A DNA stretch of 64,000 nucleotides from Pseudomonas sp. N3-W (GTDB taxonomy: Bacteria > Pseudomonadota > Gammaproteobacteria > Pseudomonadales > Pseudomonadaceae): contig NZ_CP103965.1 in NCBI RefSeq assembly GCF_024970185.1, positions 1,980,001-2,044,000 of the forward strand, read 5' to 3'. The position numbers were made by a program, and so were the translations under genes. Positions 7,312-14,518 of this stretch are shown piece by piece. Every line of letters begins with the position of its first letter. Positions within the stretch are counted from its first letter, which is position 1. The notes below the pieces were generated by a model that was not told where the DNA came from, searched no databases, and saw only the letters and a program-made list of their open reading frames with translations.

Positions 7312-8561
7312 TGCGTTGGCTGAGTTCGCTGGCGATACGGCTGGGGCCGATCGCATTTGTCGTGATGACGCTTGTGGTTGTCGCGCAATTCTGGATGCAA
7401 CATCACCCCAACAGTACCGATATCGGTCAGTACGGGCAGGATGTCGCTGATTTTCTGCATGCGCATGCCTGGACCCTGCTCGCGTTTGCGGGTGTTTTCT
7501 GGCTGGTCACGTTTGCAGGGCTATTCCATGAGCAAGAACGCCGCAAAAGCCCTAATGTCAGCAAAGGAAATCGGATCATGGATGCACTGGACAGGCTCAC
7601 AAATCGCCAATCGCTGGAACAGAAGCTGGCTCGGGAACCCGAGTCCGTGGTCATCGACTCGGAAAAGCTGGCTGCAGCGCTCAAGAGCAAGGTCATTGGC
7701 CAGGACGCGGTCTGTGACGACATGGCCGCTCAGATCAGGCGGCGCCTCGCGCTCAAACAGCGCAACAAGCCTGTCGGCGTTTTCATCCTGGCCGGGCCAC
7801 CGGGGACCGGTAAAACCTACCTCGCCAAATGCCTGGCAACCGAGTTGCAACGCAATCTGTTGCACTTCGACATGACCCAGTTCTCCAGTGGTGCGCATGC
7901 CGCCACGCAACTGTTTGGTGCATCCAAAGGCTATGTCGGCTCCAATACCTACGGAAAATTGACTGCTGCGTTGCGCGATACGCCGGATGCCGTGGTGCTG
8001 TTGGATGAAATAGAGAAGGCGCACCCGGATATTCACAAGAATTTCCTGACGGCCTGGAACGATGGGTTCGTGACCGAGGCCTCCGACGGTCGACAGATTT
8101 CGACGGCCAACGCCATTTTCATCATGACCACGAATGCCGCTACCGATGCCCTGCAGTCGCTGGGTGTCACTTTCGCCAACGATGCCGATGAGTTGCGTCG
8201 TGCCTCGACCAATGCGCTGCGCGAAGTGGGTTTTGCGCCGGAAGTGTTGAACCGTATCGACCGGATCTTTGTGTTCAGGTCGCTTTGCGGTCTGGATGTC
8301 GCTCGTGTCACCGCGCTTGCAATCGAAGCCATGATCCAGAGCTATGGACTGGAGGTCGCAGCCGGTGGTATCGACTCGGATATCCTTGTCGACATGATGC
8401 GTCGCCAGCAACGGCTGGGGAGTGGTGCATCGTCACGCGATCTGCTGCGAGCGGTTGAAGAGTCGATTGCCGACACGCTGATCGACGCTCGAGAACAAGG
8501 CCACACGAAAGTGGTGTTGCTCTCGGTTGATGGTTACGTTATCGCCAAACCCGAACTATGA
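7311..8561 (+). CDS. membrane-anchored single-ring ClpB/ClpA-like AAA+ ATPase
   Basis: This 416-residue protein has two N-terminal membrane helices (about 10-29 and 53-72), then one AAA+ module like the second ring of ClpA/ClpB. Visible motifs are VIGQDAV before the nucleotide site, Walker A GPPGTGKT at 162-169, pore-loop GYVG at about 207-210 with an aromatic Tyr, Walker B VVLLDE at 228-233 followed by IEKAH, a sensor-1 region IFIMTTNAA, and a C-terminal small domain. It lacks the N-domain, first ring and middle domain of ClpB. An aromatic pore loop suggests polypeptide threading. It is coupled to both neighbours by overlapping start/stop codons. Substrate is unknown. Confidence 0.85.
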   Translation: MRWLSSLAIRLGPIAFVVMTLVVVAQFWMQHHPNSTDIGQYGQDVADFLHAHAWTLLAFAGVFWLVTFAGLFHEQERRKSPNVSKGNRIMDALDRLTNRQSLEQKLAREPESVVIDSEKLAAALKSKVIGQDAVCDDMAAQIRRRLALKQRNKPVGVFILAGPPGTGKTYLAKCLATELQRNLLHFDMTQFSSGAHAATQLFGASKGYVGSNTYGKLTAALRDTPDAVVLLDEIEKAHPDIHKNFLTAWNDGFVTEASDGRQISTANAIFIMTTNAATDALQSLGVTFANDADELRRASTNALREVGFAPEVLNRIDRIFVFRSLCGLDVARVTALAIEAMIQSYGLEVAAGGIDSDILVDMMRRQQRLGSGASSRDLLRAVEESIADTLIDAREQGHTKVVLLSVDGYVIAKPEL

Positions 8562-9532
8562 ATCCAGTGTTGAATGATGGCAAAGCTGTGTTCAAGTCGC
8601 TGTGGGCTCGTGCTCCCTGGTGGCGTACTTGCCTGATGGCTGCGACGTTACTGTCGACGGCGGTGGTGCTTTTTCCTCCGTCCATGGGCACGACGAATCG
8701 AAATGCGTCGCGCACGCTACCCGAACAGGTGGCTTATCAACCGCAGCGCAACCCGACGAGCCCGCATTCTCAACAGGGCAGGGCTACGCCATCCACCGCC
8801 AATATTTCTCTCGCGACTCCCGGCGCTGCGTCCCCCCAGGATCCATCAGGCCTGGACAGAGCCTTGATTGGCCGTACCTATACCGGGACGGTCAAGGTGG
8901 ATGGGTATGAAGTGCCGCTTCCGGCCGGGCAGTGGGCCATGCTTGCCAATAGCTCTGTTCGTACGCTCAAGGCATCCGGCATGGCTTACTTTTTTGGACG
9001 CATCGAGAAAAAGCGCCTGGTCGGTGTTGTTCAGATCATCGGGTTGAAAAGCAATGAGCGTCCCGGTGATGGGTTCAAGCAAGCCAATGGATGTGTGGCT
9101 GGCAATCCGGACCTGAATTATGTGTTCATCGAATCGATAACGCCTTTTGAACATCAAGGGTGCTGGAGCATGACGAACATCTATACCCCGCCCTACCTGC
9201 AATGGGCTGATCCGGCAATCAAGATTTCCTTCCTGGATCGCGCAGCAGCGGGGGACATGGCTGCGAAGGGGGTGACCTATCCGCAGGACTTTATGGTGCT
9301 GAGATTCTTTCGTGCGGAAAAGTGGGGGCTGCTTGAGGCCAGCTATTGGTTCAGTCCGGAACTGGAGGGAATTGCCTCCAGCAGTGTGCTGTCTTTTCGC
9401 GAAGCTGACTGGCAGGTGAGGAATATTTCCCGCTTTCCCGAAAAGTTGGCCTACGCAGGCAAGCTGAAAAAATGGGGCGCCGCGTTTTGGCCAACATTTC
9501 AGCAAGCTTTTGCAACAGGCCGCCCGTTGTAA
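8558..9532 (+). CDS. hypothetical membrane-anchored protein, third gene of AAA+ operon
   Basis: This 324-residue protein has one N-terminal membrane helix (about residues 24-41, TCLMAATLLSTAVVLFPP), a Ser/Thr/Pro-rich linker up to about residue 100, and a C-terminal globular domain of about 220 residues. That domain begins LDRALIGRTYTGTVKVDGYE and has two cysteines that could form a disulfide (ANGCVAG and HQGCWSM), consistent with a periplasmic location. Its ATG overlaps the TGA of the ATPase gene (ATGA at 8558-8561). I recognise no family. The operon would place two single-pass proteins with large outer domains beside a membrane-bound unfoldase. Confidence 0.65.
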   Translation: MNPVLNDGKAVFKSLWARAPWWRTCLMAATLLSTAVVLFPPSMGTTNRNASRTLPEQVAYQPQRNPTSPHSQQGRATPSTANISLATPGAASPQDPSGLDRALIGRTYTGTVKVDGYEVPLPAGQWAMLANSSVRTLKASGMAYFFGRIEKKRLVGVVQIIGLKSNERPGDGFKQANGCVAGNPDLNYVFIESITPFEHQGCWSMTNIYTPPYLQWADPAIKISFLDRAAAGDMAAKGVTYPQDFMVLRFFRAEKWGLLEASYWFSPELEGIASSSVLSFREADWQVRNISRFPEKLAYAGKLKKWGAAFWPTFQQAFATGRPL

Positions 9533-9584
9533 CTTGCAGGCTGAGCCCCGAGTCGCTCCGGATTTACGGAGTGGCCCCGTGTAG

Positions 9585-10430
9585 TCATGCCTCAGACCTC
9601 TCTTCCCTTACCTGTTTTATCTCGTTTTTCTTGAAGTCATGCCATACGTCATGTTCGAACCTGGTCATTGAGCAAATATTTTTTTGCAAGAGGCTAACGG
9701 AAAACAAGCTGCCGATGTCGTCAGCTTTGTCGCCGTTTTGAATTCTGGCGTCCTCGCTTCCGTTAGCGATTGCCGAAGTGCGTGAACGAATGCTTTTGAA
9801 TTCTTTATAAACTTTTTCGTAGGGAGTGGTTAGCTCCACCGTTAGCGTGTCTTTATTCCTGTAACCGCTATAAATTGGAATGATGGAAAACCCTTCATCA
9901 ACATTTGAGTCATGATCCTGCAGACTGCCGATGCTTTGTACGCAGCCGATGTAAACTTTTCGATCTTCCATGCTGAACATGTAAAGGTGCTTTTCTGAAA
10001 GAGAGTGAAGCAGGAGCGCCTGATTAGTGCTGGTGGGGAGCATTGTTTCCAATATGAAAAATCGGGTCAGGTAGTCGTTTTTCAGGTTGTATTTGAATTG
10101 GATTAATTTGAATCTGGCTTTCGCAATGTAATAGGTGAAAAAAGGCGCGGTAAAAATGCAGAAAATCAGTATGGAGAAGATATGTCGTTCTTTCGCCCCC
10201 GTTAGCTCCTGCTCGACAAATAAGTCGGCGAGACCAAAGTACCCATTGGTGAGGTATTCAATAATGAATGAAAAAAGCAGGCATGGGAGTGTGACCAGGA
10301 AACCTCTCAGCGCAATGTGAAAGTACAGGGTCTGCCCTTCGTATTTGGAGGTCAGGGTTTTGTCGTAAAAATTATATCTGCAATAGATGAAACCGCAGAT
10401 CAGGATAGGCAGTACAAGAAGGAAACCCAT
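9585..10430 (-). CDS. membrane protein of unknown function
   Basis: This 281-residue protein has three hydrophobic segments (about residues 3-18, 42-62 and 85-103) in the first 110 residues, then a cytoplasmic domain. That domain includes the beta-rich stretch KVYIGCVQSIGSLQD and later SIIPIYSGYRNKDTLTVELT, and ends in a charged tail. It is convergent with the AAA+ operon and lies eight bases after a small gene on the same strand, with which it probably forms an operon. Codon use is more AT-rich than the flanking genes. I cannot assign a function. Confidence 0.6.
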   Translation of the reverse strand: MGFLLVLPILICGFIYCRYNFYDKTLTSKYEGQTLYFHIALRGFLVTLPCLLFSFIIEYLTNGYFGLADLFVEQELTGAKERHIFSILIFCIFTAPFFTYYIAKARFKLIQFKYNLKNDYLTRFFILETMLPTSTNQALLLHSLSEKHLYMFSMEDRKVYIGCVQSIGSLQDHDSNVDEGFSIIPIYSGYRNKDTLTVELTTPYEKVYKEFKSIRSRTSAIANGSEDARIQNGDKADDIGSLFSVSLLQKNICSMTRFEHDVWHDFKKNEIKQVREERSEA

Positions 10431-10438
10431 TGTTGTCC

Positions 10439-10654
10439 TTAACTGGATTTTGATATTACTTTTTTCGCTTCTTCACACGCATTTAAAAAATTGGCGTCAT
10501 GGAGAATCGTTGAGGGGGGAATAGAGACGCCTCCTTTCGTGGTAACACGAACTTCACCCTCCATACGATTGATGCGCTCGGCGATAGCCAGCAGTTCCTT
10601 CGATGGGGGCGATACGCGATCCAGAAAAGATATCCAAAACCCTTTTTTCCTCAT
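10439..10654 (-). CDS. small hypothetical protein, 71 aa
   Basis: ATG 10654 is preceded by GGGAG at seven bases, which decides the start; the longer frame to 10735 would run into the insertion sequence end. The basic N-terminus MRKKGFWISFLDRVSPP is followed by helical sequence with a Gly-containing turn (VTTKGGVSIPPS). It lies upstream of, and close to, the 281-residue membrane protein gene. No family was recognised. Confidence 0.5.
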   Translation of the reverse strand: MRKKGFWISFLDRVSPPSKELLAIAERINRMEGEVRVTTKGGVSIPPSTILHDANFLNACEEAKKVISKSS

Positions 10655-10668
10655 TATGTTTCTCCCTG

Positions 10669-10698
10669 ATCCTTTGGGTGAGGTTCTTCCCAAAGGAT
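10669..10698. promoter_or_regulatory. perfect 10-bp inverted repeat between small gene and IS element
   Basis: ATCCTTTGGG (10669-10678) is the exact inverse of CCCAAAGGAT (10689-10698), with a 10-base loop. It lies in the leader of the 71-residue gene, 15 bases from its start codon, and ends 11 bases from the insertion sequence. It may be an operator or a leader hairpin, or, read on the plus strand, the terminator of a gene lost when the IS inserted. Confidence 0.45.
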
Positions 10699-10709
10699 AG
10701 CAGCAATCC

Positions 10710-10735
10710 TGAACTGGCCTAATGATTTTGGACAC
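10710..10735 (+). repeat. IS left terminal inverted repeat
   Basis: Starts TGAACTGGCC and ends TTTTGGACAC. It pairs with 11929-11954 at 21 of 26 positions. Confidence 0.85.
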
Positions 10736-10780
10736 TTCAATCGGGCGCTATGATGGCGCCCAAATCTGAGGTGTTTGGAT

Positions 10781-11083
10781 ATGCGTAAATCTTATTCCAG
10801 TGAGTTCAAGCTCAAGGCTGCCAGCATGGTGCTGGACGAAGGCCAGTCAGTTCCAGAAGTCTGTGCCAGTCTGGATATTGGCCCTACTGCCTTGCGCCGT
10901 TGGGTCGATCAGGTTCGCAAAGAGCGCTTGGGCTCGACCCCGGTGGGGGCCAAGGCGATTACCGCCGATCAGCGAGAGATTCAGCAGCTCAAAGCGTTGC
11001 TCAGGCAAAAAGACCTGGACATTGAAATCCTAAAAAAGGCCAGTGCTCTCCTGCTTTTGGACTCCAAAGATCATTCTCGCTGA
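10781..11083 (+). CDS. IS3-family transposase OrfA
   Basis: This 100-residue DNA-binding subunit begins MRKSYSSEFKLKAASMVLDE, with the helix-turn-helix of the HTH_8/IS3 type (VPEVCASLDIGPTALRRWV). A leucine-zipper-like C-terminal helix follows (IQQLKALLRQKDLDIEILKK). Near its end the codons CTA AAA AAG contain the heptamer A-AAA-AAG at 11032-11038, the classic minus-one slip site that yields the OrfAB fusion transposase. OrfA alone normally represses transposition in this family. Confidence 0.9.
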   Translation: MRKSYSSEFKLKAASMVLDEGQSVPEVCASLDIGPTALRRWVDQVRKERLGSTPVGAKAITADQREIQQLKALLRQKDLDIEILKKASALLLLDSKDHSR

Positions 11084-11916
11084 TCGATGAGCTGGACGAG
11101 CAGTACGGCGTCAACAATTGCTGTCGGGCGTTTGGAGTCAACCGCAGCAGCTTTTACGCCTGGCGTCAGCGCCAAGGCAAGGTGAAACCTGAGCGGGAGA
11201 AACTTAAAGCCGTGCTGGTCGAGCATCATAAGGAATCCAGAGCGTCCGCAGGGTCTCGCACCCTTTCCAAAGAGCTGCAGGCAAAAGGGCATCGTGTGGG
11301 GCGGCATATGGCTCGCAGTTTGATGCGCGAAGCCGGTGTTGCCAGTCATCAGCGACGGCGGCACAAGTACAAATCTTCCGGCGTAGAAGCGCTGGTGGCG
11401 CCGCATGTGCTCAAGCGCAAGTTTGATGTCACGGCGATCAACCAGGTGTGGTGTGGCGATGTGACGTACATAAAGGTCGGCAAGCGCTGGATGTATTTCG
11501 CGGCGGTTCTGGATCTGTTCGCTCGCCGGATCGTGGGGTGGTCGTTTTCAATGATTTCCGATGCCTCGTTGACCTGTGAGGCGCTGCGAATGGCGGTCCA
11601 ATTGCGAGGCCGTCCAAAAGAGGTGCTGTTTCATTCCGATCAAGGTTGCCAATACACCAGCCATAAATTCAGGAATGAGATGCGCAAGCATGGACTCCTG
11701 CAAAGCATGAGTCGTAAAGGTGAGTGCTGGGACAACGCCCCGATGGAGCGTTTCTTTGGGAGCTTGAAGTCAGAGTGGGTGCCAGACGATGGCTACAGCT
11801 CGGAGTATGAAGCCCGAGTGGATGTGCAGCGTTATGTGATGCGATACAACAACGTCAGACTCCATAGCTACAACGACTACCGTTCGCCGGTAGCTATGGA
11901 GAAACTGGCGGCGTGA
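11023..11916 (+). CDS. IS3-family transposase OrfB (made as OrfAB by -1 frameshift)
   Basis: The frame opens after a TGA at 11020 and has no well-placed start, so it is expected to be translated as a fusion after slippage at 11032-11038; ATG 11182 is an internal methionine. An HTH_21-type region precedes the rve integrase core. The catalytic triad is visible: Asp in WCGDVTYI, Asp in LFHSDQGCQY, and Glu in NAPMERFFGSLKSE. The C-terminus RYNNVRLHSYNDYRSP is typical of the family. All key residues are present, so the enzyme should be active. Confidence 0.9.
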
Positions 11917-11928
11917 AAACCTTAACTG

Positions 11929-11954
11929 GTGTCCAGAATTACTTGACCAGTTCA
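11929..11954 (-). repeat. IS right terminal inverted repeat
   Basis: Complement of the left end, beginning TGAACTGGTC when read on the minus strand. TCC follows it as the right copy of the target duplication. Confidence 0.85.
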
Positions 11955-12012
11955 TCCACCCTCCCAGCGCTTCAAGTCGGTTGGTCATTATTCGCGATAG
12001 GGTGGCCGGCAC

Positions 12013-12168
12013 ATGGGGATTTTTCGAGGGTGTTCTCAAACGTTGGAGCGTGCATTGAGGGAGACACGTGTTCAGGCGACCAAAGCGCACAAGGAACGGG
12101 CGGATGTGATGGTGGCGCTTGAATACGGGATCAGCGTGCCATCGGGCAAGGGAGCACTTGTCTGGTAA
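12013..12168 (+). CDS. short open frame after the IS, possible gene remnant
   Basis: A 51-codon frame begins MGIFRGCSQTL and ends GISVPSGKGALVW. AGGGTGG lies about eight bases before ATG 12013. The frame is closed upstream by a TAG, so it is not directly cut by the insertion sequence, but the helical and charged content (RETRVQATKAHKERAD) resembles the tail of a larger protein. It could be a small gene or debris; confidence is low. Confidence 0.3.
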   Translation: MGIFRGCSQTLERALRETRVQATKAHKERADVMVALEYGISVPSGKGALVW

Positions 12169-12218
12169 ATAAGCGGTTCACAGGCCCATTCGTGGGAATG
12201 GACCCGTTTCGCTCGGCT

Positions 12219-12506
12219 TCAACCCTGCTTTGTGAGTACGACGGTGCCGTTGGGGGTGTAGGTCAATGGCGTGTCGACGACCGGGGTGTCCGGTGTGACG
12301 CCAATCGATGGCTCTGTTTCTGTTGGGCGACTTGGGTGGTAAATGACCCCAGGCTCCAGCGGTTTGTCCGGGTATTTGATGGTGATTTCGCCCGACGCGA
12401 CCTTCTCTTTGAATTTGGCCGCGGCCTCCTTGCTGGCTGCGATCTGCTCAGGGGTGAGCTTGACGGGTGTCATGTCTTTCAGTGACGGCAATCCGTTGAG
12501 TTCCAT
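12219..12506 (-). CDS. small hypothetical protein, 95 aa
   Basis: ATG 12506, four bases after a GGAG, gives a protein beginning MELNGLPSLKDMTPVKLTPE. A helical Lys/Ala-rich segment (EQIAASKEAAAKFKEKVASG) is followed by a Pro/Thr-rich tail (TPDTPVVDTPLTYTPNG). There is no signal peptide or membrane helix. It has no operon partner. Family unknown. Confidence 0.55.
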   Translation of the reverse strand: MELNGLPSLKDMTPVKLTPEQIAASKEAAAKFKEKVASGEITIKYPDKPLEPGVIYHPSRPTETEPSIGVTPDTPVVDTPLTYTPNGTVVLTKQG

Positions 12507-12754
12507 GTTCTCTCCGTGAAATTTTTTGGTCAGGAACAAGGGCAACGGCGTGTGGAAGAAAATCTTTAGCGTTTCAGACGAGTGGGTTTCGTTGGCGGGT
12601 ACGCCTTGCAGAGCTGGTGATGAGCCACTCGTCGGGCGTGCAGGAATCTGAACCGCAAGTCCATAAATGACCGGCTAGTCTGAAAAGCCTTGGTGGTCGA
12701 TATTTTTCAGGCAAAGGACTTGCCGGTATCGACCCTTTTGAAAGGGGCGAAAAA

Positions 12755-12943
12755 ATGGCTGATCCGTACAACGAAGACGACGGGGCTGAGTTTCCGATCA
12801 ACAATTGCGTTAAATGTGGCCAGACTGAATACGTGGCTGGCTTTGGTGAAGATCAGGTCAAGAATGGCAAGATGAAGTCGGCGGCACCCCGAGGACCGAA
12901 GGCGAAATTCATGCCCAAGGTGGCAGTGCCCTCCAGGAAGTAA
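12755..12943 (+). CDS. small hypothetical protein with a CxxC motif, 62 aa
   Basis: The protein begins MADPYNEDDGAEFPINNCVK and carries one Cys-x-x-Cys (NCVKCGQ) and a basic C-terminal tail ending in PSRK. AAGGGG precedes the start, and a strong terminator follows the stop codon by 17 bases, which supports a real gene of its own. A single CxxC could bind a metal through a dimer. Family not recognised. Confidence 0.55.
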   Translation: MADPYNEDDGAEFPINNCVKCGQTEYVAGFGEDQVKNGKMKSAAPRGPKAKFMPKVAVPSRK

Positions 12944-12958
12944 CCGAACATCCAGCAG

Positions 12959-12988
12959 ACCCCGCCATCGAGCGGGGTTTTGATTTTT
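12959..12988 (+). terminator. Rho-independent terminator after the 62-aa gene
   Basis: ACCCCGC (12959-12965) pairs with GCGGGGT (12972-12978), followed by TTTGATTTTTT. Confidence 0.85.
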
Positions 12989-13286
12989 TACAGGACGAGA
13001 TTCAGGTCAAAATGCGTGTTGCCCTCGGGTAATATCCTTCGAAAATGGCGACTTTCCTTTCACATTCTTTTCACACCCTTCTACGTAGTCTCAGCTCATC
13101 CGTTAGAAAGCAGTACTCCAGCCCGTTTCCCCAGCGGGCTTTTTTTTGCCTGCGATAAAACCTTTTCCATAAACGCTGTCCAACCGTCGCGATCCGCGGT
13201 GGCGGGCCTGTTCGGCTGGACTTTCACCGCGCTAAAGCATTCAATCTCCGCCCTTTCGGTTTCCCCCCATTTTTGAGGTTTTCGTC
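12989..13286. other. non-coding stretch with an orphan terminator
   Basis: No gene is supported between the terminator at 12959-12988 and the glycine-zipper gene at 13287. A second terminator at 13120-13147 has no gene in front of it, so a small transcript of up to about 130 bases could end there; I see no convincing promoter. TGAGG before ATG 13287 is the binding site of the next gene. Confidence 0.4.
13120..13148 (+). terminator. orphan Rho-independent terminator
   Basis: AGCCCG (13120-13125) pairs with CGGGCT (13135-13140) and is followed by eight T. No coding region ends shortly upstream. Confidence 0.75.
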
Positions 13287-13655
13287 ATGCGTTTAACACT
13301 GCCCGCTCTGGTTCTGGGCCTTTTGGTTGCTCAAGGTGCAATGGCCGGTGAAGGTTCTTCCGCGCTGGGTGGCGGTCTGGGTGGCGCGCTGGGTAATGTG
13401 GTCGGCCAGAAAATGGGCGGCAGCACCGGCGCGGCTATTGGTGCCGGCGTTGCGGGTGCAGCGGGCAGCGCCATTGCTGCGCCAAAGGGCAGTCGTACCA
13501 AAGCAGCGCTTGGCGGTGGTGTTGGCGCAGCGGGCGGTTCGGTGATCGGCAACAAGCTGGGTGGCAAGAGTGGCGCTACCATCGGCGCAGGCTTGGGCGG
13601 TGCCGCAGGCGGCGCGGTAGGCACCAGCCTGTCCAAAGGCCACAAGCGTCACTGA
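13287..13655 (+). CDS. exported glycine-zipper protein
   Basis: This is a 122-residue protein with a signal peptide (MRLTLPALVLGLLVAQGAMA, cleaved after Ala-20 or so). The mature part is made almost wholly of Gly-x-x-x-Gly and Ala-x-x-x-Gly repeats, such as GGLGGALGNVVGQKMGG, followed by a basic tail ending in HKRH. Such glycine zippers pack helices in membranes and occur in small outer-membrane or periplasmic proteins of Pseudomonas. It is a single gene with its own terminator. Location outside the inner membrane is inferred from the signal peptide. Confidence 0.78.
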   Translation: MRLTLPALVLGLLVAQGAMAGEGSSALGGGLGGALGNVVGQKMGGSTGAAIGAGVAGAAGSAIAAPKGSRTKAALGGGVGAAGGSVIGNKLGGKSGATIGAGLGGAAGGAVGTSLSKGHKRH

Positions 13656-13675
13656 TCCGCATCGATCAGCACAAG

Positions 13676-13701
13676 AGCCCGGCGAAATGCCGGGCTTTTT
13701 C
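13676..13701 (+). terminator. Rho-independent terminator after the glycine-zipper gene
   Basis: AGCCCGGC (13676-13683) and GCCGGGCT (13689-13696) form an 8-bp stem with a five-base loop and a T run. Confidence 0.9.
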
Positions 13702-13783
13702 GTTTCTGTAGGCAGGACTTCGGAACGTTCGGCTGTGGGCCGCCTCGAACGTCATACACTCCCTGAGTTTTGCGAGGCACGCC

Positions 13784-14035
13784 ATGACGCCGGAAACCGA
13801 AGGCACGCAAGAGAACGGCCCGGATGGACTGCCGTTTATCAACGATCCTGGCAATGAGGATCCAGGGTCGCTGATGGATGATGCGACGGTGCCGCTTAAC
13901 GATTCTGATGATGCGGGGGATGTGGGAGGGGTTGAGGATGATGAAGAGGACGAAACGCCCGAGTATCCGCTGCCGTCGCCGACTGATTCGCTGAGTCGTG
14001 ATGAGCGGCCGCCTGAGGATGATGGGGTCGAATGA
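13784..14035 (+). CDS. acidic low-complexity small protein, 83 aa
   Basis: The protein is highly acidic, with runs of Asp and Glu (VEDDEEDETPEYPLP) and Pro/Gly. It lacks a signal peptide or membrane helix and is probably disordered. GAGG lies seven bases before ATG 13784. Small acidic proteins of this kind are common and poorly studied in Pseudomonas. It is convergent with the Rhs immunity gene. Confidence 0.55.
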   Translation: MTPETEGTQENGPDGLPFINDPGNEDPGSLMDDATVPLNDSDDAGDVGGVEDDEEDETPEYPLPSPTDSLSRDERPPEDDGVE

Positions 14036-14125
14036 CGCCGTGGACCTCTGGCACTGTAGCCAGAGGTCTATCAATCAGGAATTCGGTTCATGCAGACATT
14101 TTCGTCTGATGTATTTAATAGGGCT

Positions 14126-14518
14126 CTACTTTTCTGAATCAATCCATTTTAGATAAAAAGCACGCTGCTCCTCTGGGTTATTAGTGAGGTTCGTTTCATC
14201 ATAGTCAAATATATAAACCACGTCGGTGAGAGACGCTTCTTTACCCAGCATCAGTTCGTATGCTTTTAATCCCAGAGACATTTGTGATGACATACTGGAG
14301 GGGTGAACATTTATTTTTGCACCTTTACAAAGAAACTGTATCCCTGGGTTTTCCTGCCGAACCCGGCCGAAGCATTTATAGAAATCAGTATCTTTATAGA
14401 TCTTGCTCAAGAAATTTTTCCTTTCGAGGGTAAGGCTTATCTCCTTGCTATCGCAAATTAGTCGAGCAGATTCCTTTTTTCCATTGATGCTTATGCTGAT
14501 ATCAACTATTGAAGTCAT
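14126..14518 (-). CDS. probable immunity protein for the Rhs ART toxin
   Basis: This 130-residue soluble protein begins MTSIVDISISINGKKESARL. Its start codon overlaps the stop codon of the Rhs gene (ATGA at 14515-14518), which is the standard position of an immunity gene. It is AT-rich, like the toxin tip and unlike the Rhs core, indicating that tip and immunity gene move as a cassette. Beta strands dominate the N-terminal third and a helical segment (MSLGLKAYELMLGKEASL) follows. No family recognised; the role is inferred from position. Confidence 0.7.
   Translation of the reverse strand: MTSIVDISISINGKKESARLICDSKEISLTLERKNFLSKIYKDTDFYKCFGRVRQENPGIQFLCKGAKINVHPSSMSSQMSLGLKAYELMLGKEASLTDVVYIFDYDETNLTNNPEEQRAFYLKWIDSEK

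Larger units (their letters stand above)
10710..11954 (+). mobile_element. complete IS3-family insertion sequence, 1245 bp
   Basis: The left end (10710-10735) and the complement of the right end (11929-11954) match at 21 of 26 positions and both begin TGAACTGG. The flanks carry the same three bases, TCC (10707-10709 and 11955-11957), consistent with a 3-bp target duplication. Inside are overlapping orfA and orfB in the IS3 arrangement with an A6G slippery heptamer. Both ends, the duplication and the reading frames are intact, so the element looks recent and possibly active. The subgroup may be IS51-like, but I could not verify this. Confidence 0.9.

Noticed and set aside
12574..12804. 76-codon minus-strand frame overlapping the CxxC gene
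   Set aside because: Conflicts with a plus-strand gene that has a good binding site and its own terminator.
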